Origin: an uncultured Chlorobiaceae bacterium
GTDB taxonomy: Bacteria; Bacteroidota; Chlorobiia; Chlorobiales; Chlorobiaceae
NCBI GenBank assembly: GCA_903840935.1
Contig: CAIMHT010000033.1
Location: 1-33,358, forward strand
DNA length: 33,358 bases
Reading direction: 5' to 3'
The notes beneath the pieces are model-generated. The model was not told the origin of the DNA and made no database searches. It worked only from the letters and a program-made list of their open reading frames with translations. Every line of letters begins with the position of its first letter. Position 1 is the first letter of the stretch. A program made the translations under genes and the position numbers. Shown here piece after piece: positions 1 to 9,032 of this stretch.

Positions 1-111
1 GGCAAGAGCCGCAAGCAATGAAACAATTCTGATTATCTGCTTTTGCGATGAAGGCACAGCAAGTATTACCAGACCGGCAATAATAGGCAGAAAAACAATT
101 AAACTCAGCAT
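1..111 (-). CDS. nuoM: NADH-quinone oxidoreductase subunit M, N-terminal fragment
   Basis: Only the first 37 codons are present; the gene runs off the left edge. The reading frame opens at the ATG whose complement is at 109-111 and gives a hydrophobic segment beginning MLSLIVFLPIIAGL, the typical first transmembrane helix of the NuoM antiporter-like subunit of complex I. It lies 41 bp downstream of nuoL on the same strand, where nuoM is expected in the order nuoL-nuoM-nuoN. The identity rests mainly on position in the operon because so little of the protein is visible. Confidence 0.75.
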   Translation of the reverse strand, partial: MLSLIVFLPIIAGLVILAVPSSQKQIIRIVSLLAALA

Positions 112-152
112 GTTCCGTGTCTGTAAGTTTTCAGATTAAAAGTAAATCTCTC

Positions 153-2414
153 TTAGTAGATCAGTCGTGTAAAATATAAAACAAAGTAGCCAAAGAGCAC
201 CAGCATCAGCATAACCACATAGGTCTGAACCTTGCCTGTCTGAAGCTTTCTCAAAACCGCGCCCGTCGTATTGACCGCGAATGCCGTAAAGTTCACCATA
301 CCGTCAACCACGTGCCGATCAAAACCGTCATTGACAAAGGCAAATTTCCTTGCAAGGGTGGCTACGCCGTTCACAATACCATCCACAACATTGGAGTCAA
401 ACCAGGAGAGCATTCGAGCCAGCAGCATAGAGCCCTTGATAAACGTTGCCTCATAGATCTCATCCCAGTACCACTTGTTGAGCGAAAAGAGATAAAGCGG
501 ACGGATGGCACTGGCTGTTTTTTCAGGATCAATAATCCTGAAGACGTAAACGACCAGGGCCAAGCAAATACCAAGCACCACCATGATACTCGAGATATAA
601 ATCGCCGTATAGTGTGCCGCATGTCCGGCATGAACAATTTCAGCCTGGCGAGTATCTGTATAGATATGTCCACCCTTTGCTTCGCCAGGAACGCCATGTT
701 CTGCGGCAACAGCAGGAGGAGCAACTTCAGTAGTCTGAACAACTCCGGCAAGATGCGGCGCAACATTGCCTGAAAGCAGTGCACCCTTTTGGGGATTGGC
801 TTCACCAACAACCGTTGCAGGGGTCGGAATCATCTTCATAAACCACCCTTTTGCGCCATCAAGCGGATCCGGGGAATAGACAAAGAAAACCGAGAGTGCG
901 GCCAGTATGACAAGAGGAGCCCGCATGTTCCATGAAACCTCATGCACGCCATGAGAGGTATGATGATCGTCGGCATGAGCGGCGTGACTGTCGTGTGCAT
1001 GATGAGCCTGATGATGATTGTCAGCAGGTTTAAGGTGTGTGCGACTTTCACCGAAGAAAACAAGCCAGATCTGACGACCCATATAGAAAGCGGTCAACAT
1101 GGCGGAAAAGAATCCAAGAACTGGAATGAGATAGAAAATACCGCCACCTTCTACCTTGGCAAAACCTATTGCACCGGCAAGAATGGCATCTTTGCTCAAA
1201 AATCCGCTGGTAAGAGGCAAGCCAGCAAGGGCAAGGGTGGCAAGGGTAAAGGTTGCAAAGGTCCATGGCATGTGTTTGCGAAGACCTCCCATCCAGCGCA
1301 TATCCTGCTCATGGTGCATGGCGTGTATAATGGCGCCTGAACCAAGGAAAAGACATGCTTTGAAAAATGCATGCGTAACAAGGTGGAAAAGCGAGGCAGA
1401 GTAGGCACCAACTCCGAGGCCAAGCACCATGTAACCAAGCTGCGAAACCGTTGAATAGGCCAGAACTCTTTTAATGTCATTCTGGGTGATGGCTATGGTT
1501 GCCGCCATGAAGGCCGTACAGGCTCCAATAAAGGCAATAACATGGAGTGCGTCCGGCGTCAGCATCACAAAGATACGGGCAACAAAGTATACACCTGCTG
1601 CAACCATGGTCGCCGCATGGATCAGGGCCGATACCGGAGTCGGACCCTCCATGGCATCAGGAAGCCAGACATGAAGAGGAAACTGTGCTGACTTGCCAAC
1701 GCAGCCCATAAAGAGAAGAATACCGGCAGCAGTCAGCCAGCCATTGGAGAGGCCGAAGTTCCCTGCTGCAAGGTTGGCATAGATCTGCTCAAAGCTGAAG
1801 GTATGGAACTGTGAATAGAGAATCAGGATACCAAGCCACATGCCGATATCGCCGACACGGTTGGCAAGAAACGCCTTCTTCTGAGCATCAGCCGCACTGT
1901 CCTTTTCAAAGAAGAAGCCGATAAGAAGATAGGATGAAAGGCCGACGAGCTCCCAGAAGATATAGATGGAGAAAAGATTGTCGGAAAGCACGATACCAAG
2001 CATCGAAAAGGTAAAGATACCCAGAAAGGCAAAATAACGGCCATAATTCTTGTCACCGGCCATGTATCCGGTAGAGTAGAGATGGACAAGCAAGCTGATC
2101 AGGGTAACCATCGCAAGCATGATGGTCGTCAGGTTGTCGATAACCACACCCATCTTGATCTGCAGTGGCCCCACTCCAGGAACATTGCCTAAATCAATCC
2201 AGGTAAAATCCCACGCGATTCTGAATGCCGGATCATAAGTCTGTACAATGACCGTCCAGAAAATATAAGCCGAAATGCCAAACGCTGTACCAAGTATTCC
2301 TACCCCTATAAAATCACCTCTTCTGGGAATGCGGCGATTAAAAAAGATAAGAATGACAAACGAAAGCAGCGGCAGCAGCAGTACGACTATTGATAACTGA
2401 ATTAAACTGTGCAT
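153..2414 (-). CDS. nuoL: NADH-quinone oxidoreductase subunit L
   Basis: This is the large antiporter-like membrane subunit of complex I, thought to take part in proton pumping at the distal end of the membrane arm. At 753 residues it is longer than the about 610 of the E. coli subunit. Conserved elements include the TM5 glutamate in FWELVG (E155) and the segment GKSAQFPLHVWLPDAMEGPTP (about 240-260), which holds the functional lysine of the family, followed by SALIHAATMVAAGVY. Part of the extra length is a histidine-rich loop (12 His between residues 460 and 491) after the helix ending in GRQIWLVFFGES; another part is a low-complexity stretch of about 80 residues (520-605) before the long C-terminal helix region. 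It lies between nuoK (56 bp gap) and nuoM (41 bp gap), all on one strand. Confidence 0.97.
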   Translation of the reverse strand: MHSLIQLSIVVLLLPLLSFVILIFFNRRIPRRGDFIGVGILGTAFGISAYIFWTVIVQTYDPAFRIAWDFTWIDLGNVPGVGPLQIKMGVVIDNLTTIMLAMVTLISLLVHLYSTGYMAGDKNYGRYFAFLGIFTFSMLGIVLSDNLFSIYIFWELVGLSSYLLIGFFFEKDSAADAQKKAFLANRVGDIGMWLGILILYSQFHTFSFEQIYANLAAGNFGLSNGWLTAAGILLFMGCVGKSAQFPLHVWLPDAMEGPTPVSALIHAATMVAAGVYFVARIFVMLTPDALHVIAFIGACTAFMAATIAITQNDIKRVLAYSTVSQLGYMVLGLGVGAYSASLFHLVTHAFFKACLFLGSGAIIHAMHHEQDMRWMGGLRKHMPWTFATFTLATLALAGLPLTSGFLSKDAILAGAIGFAKVEGGGIFYLIPVLGFFSAMLTAFYMGRQIWLVFFGESRTHLKPADNHHQAHHAHDSHAAHADDHHTSHGVHEVSWNMRAPLVILAALSVFFVYSPDPLDGAKGWFMKMIPTPATVVGEANPQKGALLSGNVAPHLAGVVQTTEVAPPAVAAEHGVPGEAKGGHIYTDTRQAEIVHAGHAAHYTAIYISSIMVVLGICLALVVYVFRIIDPEKTASAIRPLYLFSLNKWYWDEIYEATFIKGSMLLARMLSWFDSNVVDGIVNGVATLARKFAFVNDGFDRHVVDGMVNFTAFAVNTTGAVLRKLQTGKVQTYVVMLMLVLFGYFVLYFTRLIY

Positions 2415-2470
2415 GTTCCTTTAGTTTTACACCGAAAAAAAATTATAACTGATAGTGCTTTTACGCTCCG

Positions 2471-2788
2471 TTACTCTTTCATGGAGTCAATACTTGAGAC
2501 ATCGACACTCTTGTATATCTTGAAAATATTGATCACGATAGCAAGCGCAATAGCGGCTTCAGCGGCCGCAATGACAATAATGAAGAGCGCAAACATTACC
2601 CCTTCCATTCCGCCATTATACTTTGAAAACGCCAGGAAATTGATATTTGCCGCATTAAGAATAAGTTCAACACCCATCAAAACAACGATCGCATTTTTCC
2701 GGGTCATAACGGCAAAAAGCCCGAACCCCAATAAAAAGGCTGATATTGTGAGATAGTGATTGAGTCCAATGGTTGTCAACTGTTCCAT
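2471..2788 (-). CDS. nuoK: NADH-quinone oxidoreductase subunit K
   Basis: A small three-helix membrane subunit of complex I (105 residues, normal for the family). The sequence has the NuoK pattern: a first helix with LTISAFLLGFGLFAV, then MGVELILNAANINFLAF, which carries the conserved membrane glutamate (about E41), and a third helix with ALFIIVIAAAEAAIALAIV, which carries the second conserved glutamate. It lies 23 bp after nuoJ and 56 bp before nuoL. The start ATG at 2788 gives the family's usual N-terminus. Confidence 0.97.
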   Translation of the reverse strand: MEQLTTIGLNHYLTISAFLLGFGLFAVMTRKNAIVVLMGVELILNAANINFLAFSKYNGGMEGVMFALFIIVIAAAEAAIALAIVINIFKIYKSVDVSSIDSMKE

Positions 2789-2811
2789 GTTGTGATAAAC
2801 TTATTGATTCG

Positions 2812-3324
2812 TTATTTCCCTGGCTTGTCGAAACGTGCAAGAAATGCGGCTCCAATAAGTGCCGCAAGCAGCAGGATGGAAACCATTTCAAACGGCAGAA
2901 CATAGCGTGACATGGTTTCAAATCCAATCCGTTCTACGATGCTGCCCTGCAAGGTGGTCTCTGAGGGCATCCAGCCATGCGTCGTATAAAAGGTGTAGAG
3001 CAACGCTCCGGTAATACCTGCGAGCAAAAGTGTACCGGGAATAATATGGAGCACTTCACTTTTCTGCGGGGCCTGCATGATACTGTTGGTAAACATAACA
3101 CCGAAAAGCAGAAGAACAAGAATGCCGCCAACATAGACAACAACCTGGGTAACAGCAATGAAATCAGCGCTCAGAAAAACATAGAGAGCTGCCACACCAA
3201 AAAAAGTAAAGAGCAGCGAAAACGCGGAATAAATGACATTGCGTGTAAACACGACAAAGGCGGCTGAACATACCGTAATGGCCGCAAAGAGATAAAAGAT
3301 GACCGTATAGGTTTGGTTACTCAT
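2812..3324 (-). CDS. nuoJ: NADH-quinone oxidoreductase subunit J
   Basis: A membrane subunit of complex I with 170 residues and five predicted helices. The segment AVTQVVVYVGGILVLLLFGVM is the conserved TM3 region of NuoJ (NADH6), known for its pi-bulge. The frame stays open upstream to 3540, but I place the start at the ATG at 3324 (protein MSNQTYTVIFYLF). The upstream extension is arginine-rich nonsense that overlaps nuoI in another frame, and the chosen start is 4 bp after the nuoI stop, which suggests translational coupling. Confidence 0.95.
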   Translation of the reverse strand: MSNQTYTVIFYLFAAITVCSAAFVVFTRNVIYSAFSLLFTFFGVAALYVFLSADFIAVTQVVVYVGGILVLLLFGVMFTNSIMQAPQKSEVLHIIPGTLLLAGITGALLYTFYTTHGWMPSETTLQGSIVERIGFETMSRYVLPFEMVSILLLAALIGAAFLARFDKPGK

Positions 3325-3328
3325 GGTG

Positions 3329-3973
3329 TTAGAGCACATTAATTGGTTCGCCTGATTCTCCGCCCTTGCTTTCCTTGAGGGCTTCGGCTGCCTTCTTCTC
3401 CTTTTCTGCCTGCGCCTTTGCCTGAAGATCTGCATTCTTGCGGCGTTTGGCCTCGGCTTCACGGCGGGAAAGGTTTCCGAAATGATAGATAAAATTGCTA
3501 CGGTCAAACTCGGAAAAATCACTGACCGAAGTATGCGCAAGACATTCCGTAGGGCATACTGTTGTGCATATTCCGCAGGTCATGCACTTTGCCACATCAA
3601 TATCAAAAACAGGTATCCAGAATTTTTTCTGCTGACCGTCCGAGGTCTTGCCGCAAAGAGCCAAATCATCGGCTGCAACCTTGATCGTCTCAATAGCGAT
3701 ACAGGCAATCGGGCAGGCTCTCACGCACTGACCGCAACCGATACAATCCTCAATATTGTTATAGAGACGATAACGGCCGTTTTTCGGTGTCGGTATGACC
3801 TCCCGCGGATATTGCAGGGTGCACAGACCGTCAACCTGACGGAAATAGTTTACATCATCAACACCGGCATCACCTTTGCGATGGATAGCATTGAAAAAAT
3901 GCTTCAGGGTTATTCCCATGCCGGAGGCAATCGTGACAGCCCCGGTTTTTATATTCCCGAAATACTCACTCAT
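3329..3973 (-). CDS. nuoI: NADH-quinone oxidoreductase subunit I (2 x [4Fe-4S])
   Basis: The ferredoxin-like subunit that carries clusters N6a and N6b to the quinone site. Two complete C-x2-C-x2-C-x3-C-P motifs are visible: C77, C80, C83, C87 (CIGCGQCVRACP) and C130, C133, C136, C140 (CMTCGICTTVCP). From about residue 165 the protein continues with a tail of about 50 residues rich in Lys, Glu and Ala (REAEAKRRKN, KAQAEKEKKAAEALKES), probably helical or coiled-coil; such a tail is absent from the E. coli protein. It follows nuoH by 45 bp and precedes nuoJ by 4 bp. Confidence 0.97.
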   Translation of the reverse strand: MSEYFGNIKTGAVTIASGMGITLKHFFNAIHRKGDAGVDDVNYFRQVDGLCTLQYPREVIPTPKNGRYRLYNNIEDCIGCGQCVRACPIACIAIETIKVAADDLALCGKTSDGQQKKFWIPVFDIDVAKCMTCGICTTVCPTECLAHTSVSDFSEFDRSNFIYHFGNLSRREAEAKRRKNADLQAKAQAEKEKKAAEALKESKGGESGEPINVL

Positions 3974-4018
3974 AATCTATACGTCATTACTTTCCCGGTC
4001 GTTGACTGTTGAACTCTC

Positions 4019-5137
4019 TTAAGGTACATAGACTTCCCATATTGCGGTCAGCACAAAACTGACGAAGGCAAACGGTGTCAAAACTTTCCAGCAAAGATAC
4101 ATAAGCTGGTCAACCCGTAAACGGGGAAGAGTCCAGCGAAGCCACATCTGTACAAAAATAAAGAAGAACCCTTTGGTGATGATCCAGAATGCGCCCCACA
4201 GAGGCCCGTTTGTCAAGTCATTAAGGGCAAGCGGCCCGATATTGGGAAGCGGTGAGTTCCATCCACCAAGAAATACGATCGATATAATGGCGGAAACCAT
4301 GAACATGCTGCCATATTCAGCAAGGAAAATAACAGCAAACTTCATACCGGAGTATTCGGTGAAATAACCGGCAACAAGCTCTGATTCAGCTTCAGGGATA
4401 TCGAATGGGGCCCGATTCACTTCAGCAAGTGACGCGATAAAGTAGATAAGAAAAGGCAACCAGGCAATTGGCGTCTGAAACAGAAAAAAGTGTGCGAAAC
4501 CCAGCGATCCTGACTGCAACATGGTGATCTTCTGCATGTCAAGTGTGCCAGCCATCATGGCTCCACAAAGGAGTGCAATGGCGGCGGGTATTTCATAACT
4601 GACAATCTGGGCAACGCTGCGGACAGCCCCGTAAAGCGACCACTTGTTGTTGGAGCCCCACCCGGCAGCAAGAATACCGACAACTTCAAGAGCCACAATA
4701 CCTATAGCGTAAAAAAGGCCAACATTGAGGCTCGCTCCGATAAATGCCGGACTGAAAGGGAGTACCGCATAAGCAAGAAAGGAGCCAACAAAGAGAATTC
4801 CTGGGCCAATAACAAAAAGAAACTTGTCGGCTGACGTAGGAACGATATCCTCCTTCTGAAGCAGTTTCAGAATATCGGCAAGCGTCTGCAGAATACCCCA
4901 TTTTCCAACTTCCATTGGACCGAGACGATCCTGCATGAAGGCCGAAATCTTCCGTTCGCCGTACACTCCGTATGTAAGCGAGTAGAGTGCAATAAAAACA
5001 AGGGGAATGGCCGCAAGAATGACCAGACCAAGAGGCAACCCAAAAAGATTGAACCCGGCCAGAGCTTCAGACCAGGCATTGAGATTATTACCCATAAGAA
5101 AAGGGATGCTAAATTGCGATAAAGCAGTTGAACTCAT
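4019..5137 (-). CDS. nuoH: NADH-quinone oxidoreductase subunit H
   Basis: The membrane subunit that, with NuoB and NuoD, forms the quinone-binding chamber. It has 372 residues with multiple helices. Family hallmarks are [16 protein letters not shown] (about 77-92), [24 protein letters not shown] in the middle, and the acidic loop [24 protein letters not shown]. The start codon overlaps the nuoD stop by 4 bases (ATGA, 5134-5137), so the two are probably translationally coupled. It is followed by nuoI. Confidence 0.97.
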   Translation of the reverse strand: MSSTALSQFSIPFLMGNNLNAWSEALAGFNLFGLPLGLVILAAIPLVFIALYSLTYGVYGERKISAFMQDRLGPMEVGKWGILQTLADILKLLQKEDIVPTSADKFLFVIGPGILFVGSFLAYAVLPFSPAFIGASLNVGLFYAIGIVALEVVGILAAGWGSNNKWSLYGAVRSVAQIVSYEIPAAIALLCGAMMAGTLDMQKITMLQSGSLGFAHFFLFQTPIAWLPFLIYFIASLAEVNRAPFDIPEAESELVAGYFTEYSGMKFAVIFLAEYGSMFMVSAIISIVFLGGWNSPLPNIGPLALNDLTNGPLWGAFWIITKGFFFIFVQMWLRWTLPRLRVDQLMYLCWKVLTPFAFVSFVLTAIWEVYVP

Positions 5138-6336
5138 CGGTCAACCTCCCCGAGGACGATATCAATGCTGCCGATAATGGCGACAAGATCGGGTATAAGC
5201 TGGCCTTTTGAAAGATCTTTCATCGCTGAAAGATTGACAAAGCAGGATGAACGGGCCTTGCAGCGAATGGGTTTGGTTGATTTTCCATCACTCTGTATGT
5301 AAAAGCCAAGCTCGCCGCGCGGATTTTCTGCACGCGAATAAACTTCACCGGCTTTTGGACGAATACGCTTAGGGATGGCCGATCTTGGATTGAACCCTTC
5401 AGCAGAAGGCATTTTGTCGATACACTGCTCGATAATTTTAAGACTCTCGTCCATTTCAAAGGCACGGACAAGATGGCGTGACAGGCAGTCGCCGACAACG
5501 GAAAGCTTGCCATCAGGCACAGGAACGTTAAAATCGAGCTCAGGATAGACAGAATAGGGATCGTTTCTTCTCAAATCCCACTTGACACCTGAACCGCGAA
5601 GCATGGGGCCTGACCAGCCATAGTTAATGGCAACATCCGCCGGCATGATGCCGATTCCAAGGGTACGTTTGACAAAAATCTCGTTTTTGGTGAGCAGGTT
5701 GCAAAGCTCTAACGTTTTTGGCCTGAAATAGGTTACAAACTCCCTGACTCTCGTAAGAAAATCGGATGGCACATCGTATGCAAGGCCTCCAACCCATATA
5801 TAATTATACAGCATTCTGGCACCTGATGCCCATTCAAGAAGACCAAGAATGATTTCACGGTCACGGAAGCAGAAAAGAAAGGGTGTAAATGCGCCAAGGT
5901 CAATGCCATAAGTACCGATGGCGACAAGATGCGACGCAATTCGGTTCAACTCGGCAACAATAACACGAATAAACTCTACACGGCGGGGAATTTCAATATC
6001 AAGAAGCTTTTCAACTGCCAGAGCATAAGAGAACTCACTGTTCATGCCCGCCAGGTAATCAAGGCGATCGGTATAGGGCACGACAGCGGGATAATCAACA
6101 TTCTCACAACACTTCTCAAAACAGCGGTGAAGATAGCCGAGATAGGGTACCGCCTCAGTAATCACCTCGCCATCGGTAAGACATTCCAGCTTGAGAACTC
6201 CATGTGTTGATGGATGCTGAGGGCCCATGGCAAGGACCATCTGCTCAGTGGCAAGATCCTTTTCTATAACGACAACATTATCGCTTTTTCGGGTGACCCT
6301 GACCGAACCAAGTCCGGTTGTATCTAATTCCTGCAT
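5134..6336 (-). CDS. nuoD: NADH-quinone oxidoreductase subunit D
   Basis: The 49-kDa-type subunit of the peripheral arm (400 residues), related to NiFe-hydrogenase large subunits but without the metal ligands. Visible signatures are [14 protein letters not shown] near the N-terminus, with the conserved histidine and tyrosine region facing quinone; [39 protein letters not shown]; and the C-terminal [18 protein letters not shown]. NuoC is a separate gene 31 bp upstream, so there is no NuoCD fusion as in E. coli. Confidence 0.97.
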   Translation of the reverse strand: MQELDTTGLGSVRVTRKSDNVVVIEKDLATEQMVLAMGPQHPSTHGVLKLECLTDGEVITEAVPYLGYLHRCFEKCCENVDYPAVVPYTDRLDYLAGMNSEFSYALAVEKLLDIEIPRRVEFIRVIVAELNRIASHLVAIGTYGIDLGAFTPFLFCFRDREIILGLLEWASGARMLYNYIWVGGLAYDVPSDFLTRVREFVTYFRPKTLELCNLLTKNEIFVKRTLGIGIMPADVAINYGWSGPMLRGSGVKWDLRRNDPYSVYPELDFNVPVPDGKLSVVGDCLSRHLVRAFEMDESLKIIEQCIDKMPSAEGFNPRSAIPKRIRPKAGEVYSRAENPRGELGFYIQSDGKSTKPIRCKARSSCFVNLSAMKDLSKGQLIPDLVAIIGSIDIVLGEVDR

Positions 6337-6367
6337 ACTTGAGCTGCTTTGACTATTAAAACCACTG

Positions 6368-6886
6368 TTAGTAGGGCACCTTTATTCCGTGATAACTCTC
6401 CTGTACCTTGTAATCCTTACGAAGCGGGAACCCTTCCCAGTCGTCGGGACAGAGAATTCTTCTCAATTCGGGATGGCCGGTAAAGAGCATACCGAACATA
6501 TCATAAGCCTCCCGTTCATGCCAATTCGCCGTATGCCAGACATAAGCAACAGTCGGTATTGAGCCACCATTGCGTGCACACTTCACCTTTACAGCCAGCT
6601 TGTGATTGAACAAACCAAGCGACTCGATATTGCAGACAATGCCCACCTTCTCTTCTGCCTGATAATCCACACCACTCAGGCATGCCATATAATTGAACTT
6701 CAGCTTTGCATGATCACGCATGAAAAGAGCGATATCCGGCCAAAGCCCGGTATCGAGAACCTCAAAAAACGGCATGGTCTCATTGGCGTCGAAAGCCGAC
6801 ACCGCTGCGCCGAATTTTTCATGGATAATCGCATAAGCCGCTGCACTCTGCTGAACCGACTGCGATAAAACCTTACCTTCTTCCAT
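6368..6886 (-). CDS. nuoC: NADH-quinone oxidoreductase subunit C
   Basis: The 30-kDa-type peripheral subunit (172 residues). The family signature near the C-terminus is clear: [43 protein letters not shown], with the last charged block at about residues 125-160. It lies 25 bp after nuoB and 31 bp before nuoD. Confidence 0.96.
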   Translation of the reverse strand: MEEGKVLSQSVQQSAAAYAIIHEKFGAAVSAFDANETMPFFEVLDTGLWPDIALFMRDHAKLKFNYMACLSGVDYQAEEKVGIVCNIESLGLFNHKLAVKVKCARNGGSIPTVAYVWHTANWHEREAYDMFGMLFTGHPELRRILCPDDWEGFPLRKDYKVQESYHGIKVPY

Positions 6887-6911
6887 CTGAATGGTATGCC
6901 TGTTTATTTAA

Positions 6912-7481
6912 TTATACTCCGGCAGCCTTACGCTCCTGCTCAATTACGAACTGGGGATCAACACTTTTTTCAGCCAGCTTCTTCAGCGCATCCGCTCGGG
7001 AAAGACCAATCTGCTCCATGCGAATCAACTCCTGTACCTTCATCAGACCACCAATCAACGACTCAGGTCTTGGCGGACAACCCGGCACATAGACATCGAC
7101 AGGAATAATGCGATCAACACCCTTGAGCACATTATATCCATGCTCCCAATAAGGACCTCCACAGTTGGAGCAGCTTCCCATTGAAAGAACATATCGTGGT
7201 TCAGGCATCTGTTCGTAAAGACGGATAACCCTTTCGGCCATCTTCATGGTAACCGTACCGGCAACGATCATAAGATCGGACTGACGGGGAGAGGAACGGG
7301 GGAAAATACCGAAACGTTCCAGATCGTAATTGGAGGCATTTGTCGCCATCATTTCAATGGCACAACATGCTAGACCAAAACCCATCGGCCAGAGAGAGGA
7401 CAATCGCGCCCAGTTCAGAACATTGTCAACCGATGTTACCAGAACGTTATGCTTTGTTATCCCGGCATCAAGTAAACCCAT
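6912..7481 (-). CDS. nuoB: NADH-quinone oxidoreductase subunit B (N2 cluster)
   Basis: The subunit that binds the terminal [4Fe-4S] cluster N2 next to the quinone site. The tandem cysteine pair C39-C40 in [11 protein letters not shown]104 in [10 protein letters not shown] and C135 in VPGCPPRPE match the four N2 ligands. The protein has 189 residues, slightly short compared with the E. coli subunit (220), and lacks a long N-terminal extension. It lies between nuoA (27 bp) and nuoC (25 bp). Confidence 0.97.
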   Translation of the reverse strand: MGLLDAGITKHNVLVTSVDNVLNWARLSSLWPMGFGLACCAIEMMATNASNYDLERFGIFPRSSPRQSDLMIVAGTVTMKMAERVIRLYEQMPEPRYVLSMGSCSNCGGPYWEHGYNVLKGVDRIIPVDVYVPGCPPRPESLIGGLMKVQELIRMEQIGLSRADALKKLAEKSVDPQFVIEQERKAAGV

Positions 7482-7508
7482 AAAATCAAAAAAATATGGT
7501 GAAAGGAG

Positions 7509-7940
7509 TTAACCTCTGAGAGAGCCTGATTTCGATGATGGCATTTCAGGCATTTTCGGAATATTCGGGGTTGGCCTTACCCAATCGAGATCCCCTTTTA
7601 CCCATGCGTAAGCAAGACCGAGCACAAGAATCCCAGCAAAAACAAGAGCCTCTACAAGCGCAAATTCGCCAAGTTTCTTGAAGACGGTTGCCCAAGGGTA
7701 TAGAAAGACAACCTCAACATCAAAAATGATAAAGATAAGAGCGACGACATAAAAGCGGATATTGAACTTCACCCAGGCACTGCCGACAGCTTCCTCGCCG
7801 CATTCGTAGGTCGAATTTTTGACGGGGTTAGGTCTGCTGGGACGAAGGAGCCGTGCGGTGAGAAAACCTCCGGCGACGAATACAACACCAAGGGCAAGGA
7901 AAGCAAAAACATTGCCAAAATTACTCAGAGTCTGATCCAT
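7509..7940 (-). CDS. nuoA: NADH-quinone oxidoreductase subunit A
   Basis: First gene of the nuo operon: a 143-residue, three-helix membrane subunit. The conserved acidic loop [14 protein letters not shown] (about 43-56) and [25 protein letters not shown] are diagnostic. The frame is open upstream to 8024, but the ATG at 7940 gives the family's usual N-terminus ([10 protein letters not shown]), and the upstream codons ([13 protein letters not shown]) look non-coding. No clear Shine-Dalgarno precedes this ATG. The 218 bp upstream hold two hairpins and presumably the operon promoter, which I could not place with confidence. Confidence 0.95.
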   Translation of the reverse strand: MDQTLSNFGNVFAFLALGVVFVAGGFLTARLLRPSRPNPVKNSTYECGEEAVGSAWVKFNIRFYVVALIFIIFDVEVVFLYPWATVFKKLGEFALVEALVFAGILVLGLAYAWVKGDLDWVRPTPNIPKMPEMPSSKSGSLRG

Positions 7941-8052
7941 GTAACGCCAATTTGAGTTAATCCCGGGCTGAACACAGCAAGGTACTTTCGTTCCTGCACA
8001 CATAACCTGGTTACAGGAGCGCAAATATAAAAAAAAATTCCTTTGATCACAG

Positions 8053-8080
8053 AAAAAAAAGATGCTTTTCAGAGTGCATC
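8053..8080 (-). terminator. Candidate Rho-independent terminator upstream of nuoA
   Basis: Read on the minus strand, the repeat GATGC / GCATC (8076-8080 and 8061-8065) encloses a 10-nt loop and is followed directly by eight T residues (complement of 8053-8060). The stem is only 5 bp, so the call is tentative. It sits after the small membrane protein gene and before nuoA, where the hemH-TPR transcript would be expected to end. Confidence 0.4.
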
Positions 8081-8139
8081 GAACAATGACCGTAAAGCTT
8101 GGCTTATCCTTGCTAAAGGTATAATTTTTTTCAACAAAT

Positions 8140-8156
8140 GCCTAATTCTTTTAGGC
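8140..8156 (-). other. Perfect hairpin just after the 83-residue membrane protein gene
   Basis: GCCTAA and TTAGGC (6 bp, perfect) enclose a 5-nt loop, starting 2 bp after the stop codon at 8159. On the minus strand it is followed by ATTTGTTG and then an A-rich run, so there is no proper T tract. It could be a weak terminator or a 3'-end stabilising hairpin; I cannot tell which. Confidence 0.4.
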
Positions 8157-8158
8157 GA

Positions 8159-8410
8159 TTACTTGCCTTCGCTGTAAAATCTACTTCCTGTACGCATAAA
8201 AGTCCTCAACAATAAGGCTGTCACAAAGAACGTCGTAACAATTGTTATTGCATGTACAAAGAACCATGAACCGGTAAGGACAAACACTCCCTGCCCAAGA
8301 GAGGCCATGACAACAATCCAGATGATCGGAGACCACGCAATACCAACAATAATGGGAAGACCGGTTTTCATAAACCGCTTCTTTGTTTCAAAATCAGGAA
8401 AAAGTTTCAT
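8159..8410 (-). CDS. Small membrane protein of unknown function
   Basis: An 83-residue protein that I do not recognise. After a charged N-terminus (MKLFPDFETKKRFMKTG) come two clear hydrophobic segments, about residues 17-40 (PIIVGIAWSPIIWIVVMASL) and 47-68 (SWFFVHAITIVTTFFVTALLL), then a basic tail RTFMRTGSRFYSEGK. Its ATG overlaps the stop of the TPR gene by 4 bases (8407-8410), which is the main support for it being real. It is the last gene of the PAP2-hemH-TPR cluster. Confidence 0.75.
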   Translation of the reverse strand: MKLFPDFETKKRFMKTGLPIIVGIAWSPIIWIVVMASLGQGVFVLTGSWFFVHAITIVTTFFVTALLLRTFMRTGSRFYSEGK

Positions 8411-9021
8411 GGTTTTTCAAAATAAAGGCTTCCAATCTGGTGGGCCAGTTCAGCATCAAGTGTTTTTAATATTTCATACTCCCTTTGAAGCCCCTTCATA
8501 TCCCCTCTCGAAAGATAATACATGGCTATCTTGCTGTGGGGTTCAGCGTTGTCGGGCTCAAGGTCAAGCGCTTTTTCAAATGCCTCACGTGCATGCTCCA
8601 GCTCACCAAGATCAAGGTAGGCATCGCCTAAAACGCAATAGATTTCAGCATAATCCGGATCGATCTCCAGCGCTTTCTTAAGGGTTTTCAGAGCCGCATC
8701 TTCCTTGCCGAGTGTAAACTGCACAAAGCCAAGATGCTTGTAGGCCTGTAGAAAACCAGGGTCAAGCACGATGGTTTTCATCAAATCACACGCCGCTTTT
8801 CGGTATACGCCCATCGACAGATTGGTGACCGCACGCGCATAAAGTGCCTCCGGATCGCGACGCCTGACCTGGATGCAGCGATCGAGCAACTCAAGAGCCT
8901 CGGCATTACGCTGCAGATCAATATAGATTCGTGCCAGTGCATACTGCTTCTGTGGATTTTCGGGATCCTGCTGAAGCGACATTTCCAGTTGTTCTCTCTC
9001 TTGCTGGTCTACAATGTTCAA
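8407..9021 (-). CDS. Tetratricopeptide repeat protein
   Basis: A 204-residue protein made almost wholly of TPR helices. About five repeats are visible, for example NPQKQYALARIYIDLQRNAE, DPEALYARAVTNLSMGVYRK, FLQAYKHLGFVQFTLGKEDA, YAEIYCVLGDAYLDLGELEH and NAEPHSKIAMYYLSRGDMKG, with typical DPD and EPDN turns between them. No signal peptide is seen, so it is probably a cytoplasmic scaffold. It starts 11 bp after hemH and overlaps the next gene by 4 bp. The partner proteins are unknown. Confidence 0.9.
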   Translation of the reverse strand: MNIVDQQEREQLEMSLQQDPENPQKQYALARIYIDLQRNAEALELLDRCIQVRRRDPEALYARAVTNLSMGVYRKAACDLMKTIVLDPGFLQAYKHLGFVQFTLGKEDAALKTLKKALEIDPDYAEIYCVLGDAYLDLGELEHAREAFEKALDLEPDNAEPHSKIAMYYLSRGDMKGLQREYEILKTLDAELAHQIGSLYFEKP

Positions 9022-9032
9022 TGGTGTGGAAT

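Noticed and set aside
371..811. Long open frames overlapping nuoL in other frames on both strands (for example 371-811 minus and 312-773 plus)
   Set aside because: They lie inside a well-conserved gene, and their translations are low-complexity shadows.
3325..3540. N-terminal extension of nuoJ to 3540
   Set aside because: It overlaps nuoI in another frame and is an Arg/Lys-rich artefact; NuoJ homologues start at the ATG at 3324.
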